The notes below the pieces were generated by a model. That model was not told the origin of the DNA and made no database searches. It worked only from the letters and a program-made list of their open reading frames with translations. DNA of 64,000 nucleotides from Blasia pusilla. Lineage: Eukaryota; Marchantiophyta; Marchantiopsida; Blasiales. Below, piece after piece: positions 41,371 to 53,894 of the stretch (positions are counted from its first letter, which is position 1; the number at the start of each line of letters is the position of its first letter). Location: NCBI GenBank assembly GCA_050084515.1, contig CM114274.1, positions 8,122,001 to 8,186,000 of the forward strand. Reading direction: 5' to 3'. The translations under genes and the position numbers were made by a program.

Positions 41371-42799
41371 AATGCATGTTGCATGTAGTATTGATGAAAG
41401 GTTTACAGGTTCAAATCGTGCACAGTGCTACCTTATCGAGTTTCATGTCAACTGTGGGAAAAAAACATTGTGCGCGAGGAGGCTAGAGCTTTACATTGTT
41501 GAGAGAAAGTGACATTTAGAATCTGAAGCACACATTTGATGCAATCTACTCGAGTGACAAGTCAATGGATCGGTGGACTTACAAAAGAACTCTAGATACT
41601 ACATGTCCGCCTCGAAATCCATGATTTCTATAATTGCATCTTCATGCACTCGAGAACACAACTCTCAAAAGATTAGCTTTCTTATGTGATCCTATGGTGT
41701 TTGTTTCCAGGCCCTTTGCTGCAGATAAATGAGACGTCACACCGTGAAGACCGAGAGACCAATTTTTTCAAATAGGAGACGAATCTGCCAATCTGTCCAA
41801 AGGCTAGCAAACGCTGGCCCGAACGATGACTATTCCAATTCTGATTTCACTTCCTACTCTAGAAATTGAACACTATGCAAACATGAACAACTTACCTCTG
41901 GATCTCGGGATCTTGAGAGAGACGGAGATCGAAAGAGACGAGTACCCTTACCCTCAATTCAATGTCATCTAGCTCTGAAGATATGAAGCTATAAATTCAA
42001 AATTCGACGCGCCTACGGGCTGCACATTTGGAGTTGCACATTAAAAAGTTTGACATAGCTCCATACTACGAAAGAAATCAAAATCGTGCTCAGAGCTTCC
42101 ACTACGTTCCTCCCTCACTAGTTGGCCTACCTCTTCCTTCTCAAAGGTAGAAAACCTTGGGAGAGTAAAAATATTTATCTATAGTCCAAAGCCTTGAATG
42201 GCGGTTGAACTTCTTCAAGTGTCAAAACGTAACAGGTGCACCTATTCACAACACGTGTCAGTGCATCCCGTCCAATGGTACCTTGACATATTTTTCGGAG
42301 TGATTCCAACCAGGGCACAATGCACAAATTAGGTCGAGATCAGATCCTGGAAAAATAGCATATTGGACAAAAAAAGTTGAACTCATATTAGAGATCAAAG
42401 TGCCAAATAATTGCTAGGAGGCTTTACTTCTTTTAGCTTCCCCTATTTCATTTCATGTCCCCAATTAGTAACCCCCTCCCCCCCATGCTCAGTTAATAGT
42501 ATAGATGCTGGCTATGTTGGAAACATCTCCCAATCTCTTTCAAAGAATTCGATGAGTTCCTCCCTCATTTGACGAGGATAATGGTATTTTTGTGGATATC
42601 CCCTTCCATCCCTTGAGTAATATCTTTCCATAAGAAAGATGGCAAGATCCATTCTATTTTCCTTGAGATAAGATTATCCACCAATGGATTTTGATAATCG
42701 TTTAAAATAAGTTGACAAGGTGTGTTGAGGGCATCCTAGACTTCTTGTGGATTCAACCCATGCACAAAGAAGAAGTTCTCTATTGTCGTGTTGAGAATT

Positions 42800-43541
42800 T
42801 TTCTTTGAGTAAGGACAGACCTTCTAACTACGACTGTTGTTAATGCAAGATAAATTATCTAACAAGTTTTCCTATTTATTGCAGAATTATTACATATTGT
42901 TTTGATTTTCTTACGATAAGAATCATAAATGGTAGTGTTGAGGCAATCACTTCTTCATAGCACATAATCCCGAAATTCATAACTATAAAATCTCTATAAA
43001 CTACTCTACGTTTTTACGTAAGAAAAATGACATAACTTGTATCAAACCCTACTAAAGGAGTCCCATTTATATCGATAGCTTGCTAAATAAGCATATAAAA
43101 AATGCAATTCCAACTCCTTCGCTATGTGACTATGGCAAGTATCACCAAAGTTGATGATTGCATAACTTAATTTGTGAATGTCTCTCCAAAGTAGTATACT
43201 AGATAACAAGTAAACCATTTCCTCTCTACAAAGAGGATCTTTGCTTGATATAGATTAAGGAAAGGGAGGTCAGATATCACTCACGCTCCGTATCTATCGA
43301 TGATTAACAGACATTCTCTATCTTCCTCATTTCCTCTGCACAATTTTAAATCACGACTAACACTACACATATTCTTTCACATGCATGAAAGATAAGTTTC
43401 CCAAGAATCCGTCTACACTCGTTAATCTCTAATTCCTCAAAAATAGATTATGGCGGAGTTATTATTTCCACATGGGTGATCCACTCTCATTGGAAGATTA
43501 ACTAAATCCAAATTCATCTATTACCTCAAGAAAAACAAAAG
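42800..43541 (-). repeat. Repeat A, copy 2, left part
   Basis: Diverged reverse copy of 37820-38415 in repeat A copy 1. It continues beyond the copia insertion at 51720. Compare GTAGTGTTGAGGCAATCACTTC here with GTAGTACCGAGGCGATCATTTC at 38669. Confidence 0.7.
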
Positions 43542-43850
43542 TGTGGAAAATTTCTAAAGAAGCATAATTGGTGGGAAACGGCTCTCATACTCACACACCA
43601 CCATGGAGAACAAAATTTGCAATGAGAGAATGAGTGGAGGCTAGTCCCCTTCTCAATTATATAGGGTATGTACAAGCAACTCTAACCCTAATCTTAACCA
43701 TAGTCTCGAGTTAGACTAACTGTGATTAACTAACCCTAGTTGAGGTAATTGCGTTTAACTGACTAACCAAGATTAAGCTTCCCTATTTTGTGTGAGTACC
43801 AACTGTAGCAGTTCACGTGTCTCATGAGCTTGAATGTAACTCAATCTCCA
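43542..43850 (-). repeat. 3' LTR of the copia element
   Basis: 309 bp, TGTGGAAAATT..CTCCA on the plus strand. It is preceded on the element strand by the purine tract at 43851-43863. Confidence 0.9.
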
Positions 43851-44478
43851 ATCCTCCCCCTCAAGCTCATATCGATGTCTGTAACGCCTAAATCATTTCT
43901 AAACATCTCAAACTTATCTCTAGACAATGCTTTTGTAAAGATGTCAACAATTTGCTGATCTGTACCTATATACACAAGATCAATTTCTCCTGCAAGCACT
44001 TTCTCTTTGATAAAATGATAGTGCACCTCAACATGCTTTGTACGAGCATGAAACACACGATTATTAGCAAGCTTGATGCTACTAATATTGTTTGCATATA
44101 TTACACTAGGTCCTAAGTTACTAACATAAATCTCAACAAGTAATCGATGAAGCCACACCGCCTCACATGTTACATTGGTTGCTCCTCTGTATTCGGCCTC
44201 TGTTGAAGATAAAGCAAATGTAGGTTTCTTTATAGCCTAAAGCCCAACTTATAGCTACGCTTCCCAAGGTAAATAAATAACCAGATATGGAGTGTCGATT
44301 AGACATGCTTCTTGCCCAATCAGCATCTGTGAATCCTTATAATTGAAAACTCGAAGAAGGTTCAAATTGAAGCCCGAATTGAATAGAGAATTTCACATAC
44401 CGCATAATCCTCCTCATAGCATCAAGGTGAGGTTTTCGAGGTGCTTGCATAAACTGGCTCACTAGGCCAACAACGGGG
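43851..44478 (-). pseudogene. Copia RNase H end of the host element
   Basis: Minus-strand frames give VGLVSQFMQAPRKPHLDAMR, then FTDADWARSMSNRHSISGYL, then STEAEYR, and last ARTKHVEVHYHFIKEKVLAG with DQQIVDIFTKALSRDKF. These are the linker and RNase H motifs of copia polyproteins, in separate frames. Homology begins abruptly at about 44478, where the inserted DNA starts. Confidence 0.8.
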
Positions 44479-46209
44479 GCTGGTATTCTGGCAAGAGAGA
44501 GGAAGAGAGGAGAGTCTCTCTTAAAAAAAAGGACAAAATCTGCCTCCTCTCTTCAAAACTTGTTGACATATTTGAAATTTTTGTTTGTTTTAAAATTCAT
44601 GAAATCTTTAGAAGAGAGTAGCAAGTGGACCACATTCGGGCCTAAAGTAACCTCCTTTTTCCATGGGGCAAAAAATAAGTAGACATCATAAGACCACTAC
44701 AAACATTCTTCAATCACTCTCCATGTAAACTTAATTTTCTTCACATTGCCTGTCTAAGTCTACGATAAGGTATGCCCAGGGGTATTATTGTTGGAGGACC
44801 ATTGGCAGATAATTTGACCAGAAGTAGCAATTTCATCTCAATGAAAAGTCCAAATAAAGACTCCAACTATGGTCTCAATTGACTCCGATGCCCTTCAAGG
44901 TTTAACTTCTGTGAATATGTGGTTGACATTATGGATTGTTGACTCTTCTTGCAAAAGGCATCAAATACTCATCAATAAGGGGCAAAAGAAAGGCAAAAGG
45001 AAATGCCTTTAAATGATTGTTGACTCTTCTCGCAGAAGGCATCAATACTCATCCATAAGGGGGTTTTCCACAACAGAACAAATCGCTCGTCACTCATGGT
45101 AGCCAAAGACTTTCATTACATCATTTGATGATGTGGGCTCATGAATGGTGCACAAAGTATACCATGGACTACTCTGCGTTTGATTACTTGGTTTCACCAT
45201 TCTCTCTGCCACTGAGAAATGTGTTTACAGGAGACGACAATTGAACCAAAAGATTGATAGCTATCAGAAGTAAAGAGGAACTGATCAAGAAGAAAATGTG
45301 ATCAGACAAGACGACAATTGAAGCAAAAGATATTTAGCTATTAGGAGTAAAGAGGAACTGACGCACCCATGTCCCTTCATTCAGATCCTAAATCTGAGAA
45401 TCCGAGAAGCTACACCCCTTCCAAACCGTTGGAATCCGACAGGTTGCAACTCTTGCAACCCGTCGGAATCGGATGGGTTGCACCCCTTGCAAGCAAGCAC
45501 ACAATAATAAAAGAAGGATCTTGAGAAGTGATTCCATTCTGCCCTGCATCCCATGAGAATCCAACAGGTTGGGAATCCTAAATGGCAATCCGACAGGTAG
45601 TAGGAATCCAACACGTCTTAGAGAAGAATGGTTTGACGATAATAGGGGAACGAGACAAAATTGAAGAAGCCCGCCAGAATGCCTCAAAAATTGGACTAAT
45701 AGGGAAAGAGTCAGATCACTCAAGCCGTCAACTTGTCGAAATCTGACAGGTTGCCTGAAAGTGGTTAAAAATATTGTGAAAAGTTGCAACCCGTCGGAAT
45801 CAGACGGGTTGCAAAATAAACAGTCTGAGTACATAGACCAACACAATCGACAAGACCAAAAAAAATATTCAGAAAATTTTTACAAACACCATCATGGTTC
45901 AAAAAAATATTGTCCTTTATTACATCCGAGGGAAGCTCGGAAATGTACATTCGATCTAGTCTATGATTTCTTCAGCCTCATCATCTACAAATTCACTCCT
46001 AACTCTCCTAGGTTCCTGTACAAAAGGAATGTCCTGGGATACAAGTGGCTCCTCTCGCCGATTGTAGACCGGGAACAAAAATTTTGGGGAATTCGAGAGC
46101 CTTGCCCCCCCCCCCCCCCCTTACGTACACCATAACGGTCCCATGCAACCTGATTTGAGTCCCACCGCCTTCCTCGGCAGTAAGTCTTTTACGCTCTGCA
46201 AGGTGACAC
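44479..46209. other. Unassigned DNA inside the copia element
   Basis: It lies between the host element's RNase H part and the nested element's 3' LTR. No coding frame is recognised. It contains the palindromic motif cluster at 45415-45815 and a run of about 18 C at 46106-46122. Confidence 0.5.
45415..45815. repeat. Cluster of TTGCAACCCGTCGGAATC-type palindromic motifs
   Basis: At least six variants of GGAATCCGACGGGTTGCAA or its complement occur in 400 bp. The best is a perfect 12-base inverted repeat: TTGCAACCCGTC (45784-45795), spacer GGAATCA, GACGGGTTGCAA (45803-45814). A second near-perfect one is at 45453-45482. Confidence 0.85.
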
Positions 46210-47584
46210 TGTGAGAAAACAGAAAGTGAAGAAATCACTGAAATCTTTACAAAACTTATAGATACAAAGTGGCCTAGTCCGTCCGTGCGCTTCTGAGAAG
46301 AGCTTCGATGGAACTGGCGAATCGGGAGATAACTCGACATACGAGAATGCGCTACCGCTGCGGCTCCCAACTATTTGACTACTCGGGAAAACTAGGGTTT
46401 TTACCTATTTTTCTTTGTTTCTATTAATAGAAAAATATTATCCAAATGATACAATATAGGGTTAGATAAACCTAGTAACGCTACTCCGTAAACCACCTAC
46501 GTCATATTACTATGACTCCTTCGACGTCTAAGTCGAAACCATCAATCTAGGCTTCCCCTCATACAAGGGGGCCGATCAGATTAATGGTGCTCAGAGAAGT
46601 GGATGTTGAGAATCCAACAACCCCACTCAATATCCACTCTCATGTGGACTACTGTCTTGGACCTATGCCAAGACCCTTCAGATGTCGGTGAAGCTGATCT
46701 CCGCTCAAAGCTTTTGTGAAGATGTCTGTACGGTTATCCTCTATTGGACAATAGACTAACTTCAAAACCTCTCTCTCGATCAATTCACGAACAAAGTGAT
46801 ACTTGATCTCTATGTGCTTCGTACGAGCATGAAACACAGGATTATGTGTTATGGCAATGCAACTCTGATTGTCACACCACATTACAGTAGCACTTTCTGG
46901 TGCCTCTCCTATGTCCTCCAATATCCATCTCATCCATACTGCTTCATAAGAAGCATAACAAGCCACCTTGTACTCTGCCTCGGTAGAAGCAAGAGCCACT
47001 GGAGGTTGCTTCTTGCTGACCCATGACACCACATCTGATCCTACCAAGAAGCAATAACCCGAAATTGATCTTCGAGAAACTGAATCTCCTACCCAATCCG
47101 AGTCACAAAAACCTATCATTTCCGTCCATGCTCCATAGGTGATGCCGTACTTGATAGTGCCTTTGATGTACTTCAACACACGCATCTCTGTCTTCCAATG
47201 GTTCTCACGTGGCTTAGTTGAGAACCTACTCAATACTCCTACAGTGAAGCTAATGTCTGGTCTGGTGTTACACAAAAATATCAAACTGCCTACAAGCTTT
47301 CTGTACAACTTTTCATCTACCAATGGTGAAACATCCTCCATCGAGAGTTTCAACTCTACCTCCATTGGCGAGACCACTGCCTTACACTCGGTCATCCCAA
47401 AATACAAGCCTTGATGCAATATAGGGTTAGATAAACCTAGTAACGCTACTCCGTAAACCACCTACGTCATATTACTATGACTCCTTCGACGTCTAAGTCG
47501 GAACGATCAATCTAGGCTTCTCCTCATACAAGGGGGCCGATCAGATTAATGGTGCTTAGAGGAGTGGATGTTGAGAATCCAACA
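46210..47584 (-). mobile_element. Nested copia element with internal deletion
   Basis: The 3' LTR (46210-46619) and a 5' LTR fragment (about 47411-47584) share more than 95 percent of their bases by eye. Between them is only the last part of pol and a purine tract (TTGAGTGGGGT). The 5' LTR fragment passes directly into the middle of RT, so most of gag-pol was lost. Insertion broke the host element after the RT motif KFDIKDLG. Confidence 0.8.
46649..47410 (-). pseudogene. RT end and intact RNase H domain of the nested copia element
   Basis: An uninterrupted frame reads from GMTECKAVVSP through YRKLVGSLIFLCNTRPDISF and LKYIKGTIKYGITY into RNase H with the acidic residues in GFCDSDW, STEAEY and WCDNQSCI, then ARTKHIEIKYHFVRE and DIFTKALSGDQLHRHL. 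The RT catalytic part is missing, so it is not a functional gene, but this piece has no stop or shift and is clearly younger than the host element. Confidence 0.85.
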
Positions 47585-48210
47585 CCCAAATCCTTTATAT
47601 CAAATTTTGCTTGTAATTTAAGCTTGGCTTGTTGTACCATTTCTTCAGTACTCCTAGTAATCAGGAGATCGTCAACATACAACACAATGAGAACTGTATG
47701 ATCTTGTCCTCTGAAGACATATAACGAGGAGTCACAATCACATACCCTAAAACCCAACTCTTGTAGGACGTATGTAATCTTGCCATACCAAGCTCTTAGA
47801 GGTTGTTTGAGCTCGTATAGAGTTTTCTTCAATCTGCATACGCGAAATGGAAACTTGGGATGCTCGCATCCAGGTGGTTGATTCATATATACCTCCTCGT
47901 ATAGATCTCCATTCAAGAAGGCATTCTTTATGTCCATCTAATGTAATATCCACTTCTTACTTACTACAACTGCAACCACTGTTCTTGTAGTTGCCATTTT
48001 TGCAATAGAGTTAAATATTTCTTCATAATCGATGCCATATTGTTGTGCATAGCCCTTAGCTACCAATCTCGCTTTGTATCTCTTAATTGTACCATCTTGA
48101 TTACGTTTGATTTTGTCAACCCAATTGCAACCAATAGCTTCCTTACCATAAGGTCTATCAACCAGCTCCCATGTCTGTTGATGTCTTAATGCAGCAAGCT
48201 CTTCCTCCAT
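47585..48210 (-). pseudogene. Copia reverse transcriptase, N-terminal two thirds
   Basis: Two consecutive pieces in the same frame are split by one TAG at 47938 (WILH[15 protein letters not shown]). Motifs: [47 protein letters not shown] and the catalytic LYVDDLLI. Homology ends at KFDIKDLG, where the nested LTR begins. Confidence 0.88.
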
Positions 48211-48489
48211 AGCTTCAATCCATTCGACTCTACTTGCAGCTTCTTCAAAACAACTCGGCTCCTATTCTTGAAGGGTAGTCATCATATATGCATGATGTAT
48301 CATAAAGAAACCTTTATTTATAAATCTATGAACTGGATGTATAACTCTACTTGATCTACAAAGTTGTTGTTTAGAGGTAGATACCTCGACACATGACTTG
48401 AGCTCTGACTAGTGTCAACACACTGAATACATACTTTTCTTGTCTATGGACTCACAAATTTAAATGATGAATCAAGGATCTCTCCTAAT

Positions 48490-49400
48490 CCTGCACTAGT
48501 ACATGGGGAAGTTGAAGACAATATCTATTGGTTTACAATCATATTCTCCCCCTCAACAGACGAGTTTAGAGGTGGAATACACTCAGATGGAGCATACCAT
48601 GACTTTAGCTCATCAAAAACAACATCGCGACTATTAAGAAGTTGCCTAAAGGATGGAATGTAGCACTTATATCCCTTAGTTCCATCAGCATAGCCAATGA
48701 AGATACATCTTTCAGACTTGGGATCTAATTTTTTACGTCTCTTAGAAGGAATATGAGCATAACAAATATAGCCAAATACTTCAAGAAGGAAAAATCAGGT
48801 TTACTTCCTATGAAGACTTCAAATGGAGTTTTATCATGAACTCATGCTGTTGGAGTTTGGTTGATTAAGACGACTGCACATGCTACAACCTCTGCCCAAT
48901 ACATCTTAGGCATATTCTTCTCATTCAGCATAGTTTGTTTGTGCCACTTCAGCAATATGTCGATTCTTCCTCTCAACCACTCCATTTTATTGTGGAGTGT
49001 AACAGCAAGTCACTTGACGTTGGATACTATTCTGATGTAAATAGTCTTCAAACTCTGTTGAAAGATACTCTTCTGTTCCATCACAACGTAATTTCAGAAT
49101 GTGTTATCTAGTCTACTTCTCTACTAGAACTCTGAATGTTTGGAACATTGAGAATATCTCTAACTTGGCTTTTAGAAAGTATATCGATATATACCTAGAG
49201 AAGTCATCAATAAATGAAACAAACTACTGGCAACCACTAAGGCTATGTTGTGATGTTGTTCACACATCACTGTGGATCAACTCCAATATCCTATATGCTC
49301 TTCTATCTTGCTTTGGAAAAGGAAATTTATCTTGGTTTCAAAATTGACAAGCAGGACATACGTCTAATGTAGCAGGACTCGCTAATTTAGGGAGTCCTAT
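48490..49400 (-). pseudogene. Copia integrase, multiply broken
   Basis: Minus-strand fragments in changing frames include FVSFIDDFSRYISIYFLKAK, CDGTEEYLSTEFEDYL and NGVVERKNRHIAE, the D-D-E core landmarks of copia integrase. Several stops and shifts are present, so it is inactive. Confidence 0.75.
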
Positions 49401-49415
49401 TACTATATTAGATGA

Positions 49416-49988
49416 TCAAAGACTCTGTAATCTTTGAAGATTCATATGTCCAATTCTTTTATGCCACACATTTAGATTTGTGACTTGTTGGCCGGTTTGA
49501 CCATACATAGTTGTTTGAAACTCTGGCATAGAAACATCTAATTTGAATATTCTGCTAGATCTACTTCCTTTGGCTATCGTAGTCTGGTCATCCATTGTTT
49601 CAATGAAATAACCATCTGCGTTAAACTTCACTTTATAACCCTACTATACTATTTGTCCTACAGAGATCAGATTTCTTGCAATGATAGGAATATAGAGAAC
49701 ATTTCCAAGAGCACAAAGACCATATGATGCTATTGGAACTTTACCGGTATGCGTGATATGATGTAGAGTGTCATCTCCTATGAGCACAATTGGAGGATCT
49801 TTCACCGGCTCCAAACTACTTAACCATTTAGCTTGTGATGTAATGTGATTTGATACATCAAAGTCAATGTACCAATCTACTGTCGAGTCTTTCTTGACCA
49901 TTTCTCCCATGTGATGAGTCATGATCAAGAGATGCTTTGTTTGTGAATGTTGTTGTTCTTGGTACTGCTCTTGGTGTTGTTGCTCCAC
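49416..49988 (-). pseudogene. Copia protease and pre-integrase region
   Basis: The frame 49988-49644 reads DWYIDFDVSNHITSQAKWL, corresponding to the copia protease motif W-x-x-D-S-G-A-S-x-H; S-G-A is changed to F-D-V, so catalysis is unlikely. VPIA..LGNVLYIPIIARNLISVGQI follows. The next frame, 49631-49416, ends VWHKRIGHMNLQRLQSL, the H-x-R-x-G-H pre-integrase motif. Confidence 0.85.
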
Positions 49989-50039
49989 ATAATTTTGTTG
50001 CTGTAAGGCTTTTATTCTCGTATCTGTCTTCTTCTTGAA

Positions 50040-50092
50040 GCAAAAATTTGCATAGTGACCCCTTATCCCACAGTAATTGCAAGATTCAGGGA
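50040..50092 (-). pseudogene. Copia gag CCHC zinc knuckle
   Basis: The minus strand encodes CNYCGIRGHYANFCFKKK, an intact C-x2-C-x4-H-x4-C knuckle. It is followed by lysines and a glutamine-rich linker (QQHQEQYQEQQ) before the protease. Confidence 0.85.
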
Positions 50093-50381
50093 CCCTTTGT
50101 TGCTGATCTCGACCCCAACGGTTTCCACCATCACCACCTTGTGATTGTGTCTAGTATTGATTCGTAGTTGATTGAGTGACGTTATATTAAGTGCCTCTTC
50201 CTCCATAGGCTTGATATCCACCACGACCACGGAATTTTCTACCACGACCCCTGCCTGTATTTGATTCATAACCTGCAAATAGCGCACTCTCTTACAAATT
50301 AGACGAGCTATCGCTACCTACTAGGCACATCTCTTCACTAATTAATAGTGGGACTAACTCTTGAAAGGTTAGATACTTCTC

Positions 50382-51397
50382 TCATATAGAGATAGAGGTC
50401 TCAAAGGACTTGTAATCCTTTGAAAGGCCTTGAAGAGTGAACAAAATCAAGTCATCATATTCTACTATCACTCCAATGTTATTCAATTGATCAACAATAT
50501 ATTTGATACTCAAAATATAATCATTGATGCTTTGTGATCCTTTCCTCGCTTCGTTCAATTGATGTTTCAATTGAAGCTTTCTGGCCTTTGTAGATGTCCG
50601 AAATAGCTTTTCCAATGCATCCTAGGTCTCCTTTGGAATATCAATATCTTGAATGTGAGCTATCATTGGCGAACTTATCGTTATTGAAATGTAGTGGATT
50701 ACTTGCTTTGCGTGTTTGTTCTAGGTGCGAACATTAGAGTCTGTTGAGTCACCTTCTGGCTTGGCCTCATCACTTATGACAAGCTCCTATAATTCTTGAC
50801 CCATGAGAAATTATTTCATGCAAAACTTTCAGACATTGTAATTCTGCTTATCTAGCTTCTCGCTTATGATTGATGTTGAGGAATACTCCATGATGAACGA
50901 TTTCACTCATAAAGATGTAATTTCATGCTCTCTATTGCTCCAATTGAAGCATAGATCACTCTTTCACATAAATCGACGTGAAATTTGCCAAAATTGATCA
51001 ATTGTATGAAAGAACTAGTCGAAATTGGTCTGTAGAGAGTAGACTGCACAAATTTTCTTCACTAATTGCACTTTCTTACACCAAAATTGCTTCTGTAGGA
51101 GCTCAGAATGTCAAAATTGAGCAATTTTGGGTGTTTTATTGGAAAGCTATCGACGAGCTCTACAAGTTGGCTAGAACAAGATTTTGGCATCATTCTAGTC
51201 GCTACGGACCCACATGGCTAAATCGACCGAGAAAGCCTTCAAAAACGCCTCCAAAGTTTTATCACCGTTAAAGCTTCACCTGAAATCTACACCCATTGAG
51301 CTTTGAACAAAATTTCCTTCTCCCAAACTGAAATCGTGCCTTCTCTTGTCTGTCTTCCCTCCTCAAATACCAATAATTTCAAGTGATGTTCTCCTAT
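50382..51397 (-). pseudogene. Copia gag (UBN2-like) region, broken
   Basis: The clearest frame, 50615-50382, reads NEARKGSQSINDYILSIKYI and ends DDLILFTLQGLSKDYKSF, typical of copia gag capsid. Upstream to the primer site the frame is broken but composition and position fit gag. Confidence 0.8.
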
Positions 51398-51410
51398 TGC
51401 TCTGATACCA

Positions 51411-51719
51411 TGTAGAAAATTGTTAAAGAACCATAACTAGTGGGAAATGGCTCTCACACTCACACACCACCATTGAGAACGAGATTTTTAATGAGAGAAT
51501 GAATGGAGGTTGGTCCCCTTCTCAATTATATAGGGTATGTACAAGCAACCCTTATCCTAATCTTAACCATAATCTCGAGTTAGACTAACTGTGATTAGTT
51601 AAACCTAATTAAGATAATTGCGCTTAACTAACTAACCAAGATTAAGATTCCCTATTTCGTATGAGTACCAAATGTAGTAGTTCAAGTGTCTCATGAGCTT
51701 GAATATAACTCAATCTTCA
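51411..51719 (-). repeat. 5' LTR of the copia element
   Basis: 309 bp, aligning along its full length with 43542-43850. Next to it on the element strand is TGGTATCAGAGCA, the copia-type primer binding site. Confidence 0.9.
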
Positions 51720-52290
51720 ATAAAAAAGAACTCTTCTAAATCTCTAAAAAATAGTCAACTCCATACTTATGCGACTTTCAAACTCCTCAAGAATAGATCA
51801 TGGCCAAATTATTCTCCAAAGAGGGATAATCCATTTCATTTGAAGAGCAAGCAAACCCAATAACATCCATTCAAGAGTGACAAGTTAAAATAAACTCGAG
51901 AAATGAAGTTCAAGGTAGTGAACCTTTGCAAGTCCCCCTTCTTTATATACTCATTAGCGATCCATAAAAGTACAAAATAGTATCAATCTTATATTGTGCC
52001 ACATGACTTTCTATCAAGGCTTAGCCAATCCCCTTTAGACGCGAATAAATTTTGTTAATCTCTTCCTAAAAAATCATCACAAAACCATTTCAAATTCTTC
52101 CAACCATCTCAACTAACCTAGCCTTCACTTCTTAATCAACCATGACTACTTTAGTTTTATTGTCACGAATGCATCAATCCTCTACTTTATTTTTATGTTT
52201 CTTATATTTTATTTATGACTTCTTTTCCTACAGTTGGATCCACATAAATGAAACATCATTAAAAAATTTAAACATCAGAATATATTTTCC
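51720..52290 (-). repeat. Repeat A, copy 2, right part
   Basis: Reverse copy of 36730-36963 plus 37448-37700 of repeat A copy 1, including GGATTGGCTAAGCCTTGA and the TATATAAAG box. The solo LTR present in copy 1 is absent here, which confirms the insertion boundaries in copy 1. Confidence 0.75.
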
Positions 52291-52479
52291 TAAGTTTATT
52301 ACTCAATACTTATATAAGCTCTTTCTAGCCCTAATAATATTGAAATATACATATGGGATCAATTTACTACATGACACCGTTGTCGTATAATAAAATGATG
52401 TACTACGTAAACTCTTATGTTATTAGTGATAGAGAGAGTTTCATTATGCACCAAAAATATCATCTCTAATCTATAAAGA

Positions 52480-52830
52480 TTAAAAAATATCTATATTCCC
52501 ATACCTAAAATATATGGTTACACAAAGACAAACAACTTTGTTTTTATGATGAACATATCCACAAACATTAATTAGAATAGGTGGGTCCCATACATGATGG
52601 AAGGTAGAGCAAGGGGGAGGAAGTGGGGGTGGAGGGAGGAAGAAACTTGAACGTATGGAACACATGAACAAGTGGAGAGAATAAGAAAGAGGGAGAATAT
52701 GAGGCCCATATGGACAAGTCCTTTCATACGACGAAAGCAAGTCCATGTGCAAATGTCCGTGGACATAGATTTTATCCATATTCAACCTTGCTAAAATAAT
52801 ATCTTCTTTAGCTATTGCATCGCGCAACGA
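52480..52830 (+). repeat. Dispersed repeat, copy 2
   Basis: Matches 25555-25755 in the same orientation in its core (GGAGGAAGAAAC, GTGGAGAGAATAAG, GAGGCCCATATGGACAAGTCC). Confidence 0.6.
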
Positions 52831-53640
52831 TTCACGCTCAAGAGACGATGTTCGAACAAAAATGTAACCACCATAGTATCTCTAATCAATAACAAATTAA
52901 AAAACTTTGATTAATCAATGGAAAATAGAAATCCCACAAATATTCTTATACTTAAAACGCACTTTGGATTGGAGGCCATAAATGTTTATGGACTTGCATT
53001 GAACACATGGTCTATGCAACTTCTTTTAGATAGTTGAGATTCTTGACAAACACTTGTAAAAGTGGATTTGAATTTCCCAAGGAAGGATGTGCTACAAATC
53101 AAGTTACATATATTGTACAAGTTCACAAGGGGCCATTTATTTCTTATTCTAATTACTTTTTACTTAAAAAGATTTTGAGGTCCAATTTCAAATTTTGAGG
53201 GCTAACATTCAATAATATAAGGTTGCATGCATCTATCGTCTTCTCTTAATACCTCAATTGAGATATTATAACACTTAATGGATTTATCAAAGTGTTATAT
53301 CATAATTACATCGTTTCTAACTAATGTAGCTACTTCCATACAATTGAATGTGTGGATTAATGAGAGAATGGATTAGTAAATATAGAGATTCAAACATCAT
53401 GAATATCTTCAAAGAATAAAATTTATGAAAGTCTCTTTGAAAATGGACCTACTTCCACATCCTAAAAGAGACAAAGGAGAGGACCGAGCACAAAATCTAT
53501 CTATGAAGTGGGGAGATAATGAGTTAGAAGTATACATTATTATTAGAAAACACGTTATGTATTTTTTGAACATGTCCCATACTTAATACATGGGACTTCC
53601 AAATTTTTAAAAAGACGTATAACCAATTAGTACGGCTCCC
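52831..53640. other. AT-rich intergenic DNA
   Basis: I see no gene or element here. Confidence 0.5.
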
Positions 53641-53654
53641 ATTAAAGATATATA

Positions 53655-53894
<240 letters not shown>

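Larger units (their letters stand above)
43542..51719 (-). mobile_element. Ty1/copia retrotransposon with two LTRs, decayed and nested
   Basis: Both LTRs are 309 bp and begin TGT(G/A)GAAAATT on the plus strand. Read on the minus strand: 5' LTR, a tRNA-Met-type primer site TGGTATCAGAGCA (51410-51398), gag, protease, integrase, RT, RNase H, a purine tract TGAGGGGGAGGAT and the 3' LTR. Stops interrupt gag, integrase and RT, and part of RT is replaced by a 3.1-kb insertion (about 44479-47584). The whole lies inside repeat A copy 2. I could not find an exact target duplication. Confidence 0.92.

Noticed and set aside
41390-41425. GGTTCAAATC resembling a tRNA T-arm
   Set aside because: No acceptor, D or anticodon arms can be placed around it.
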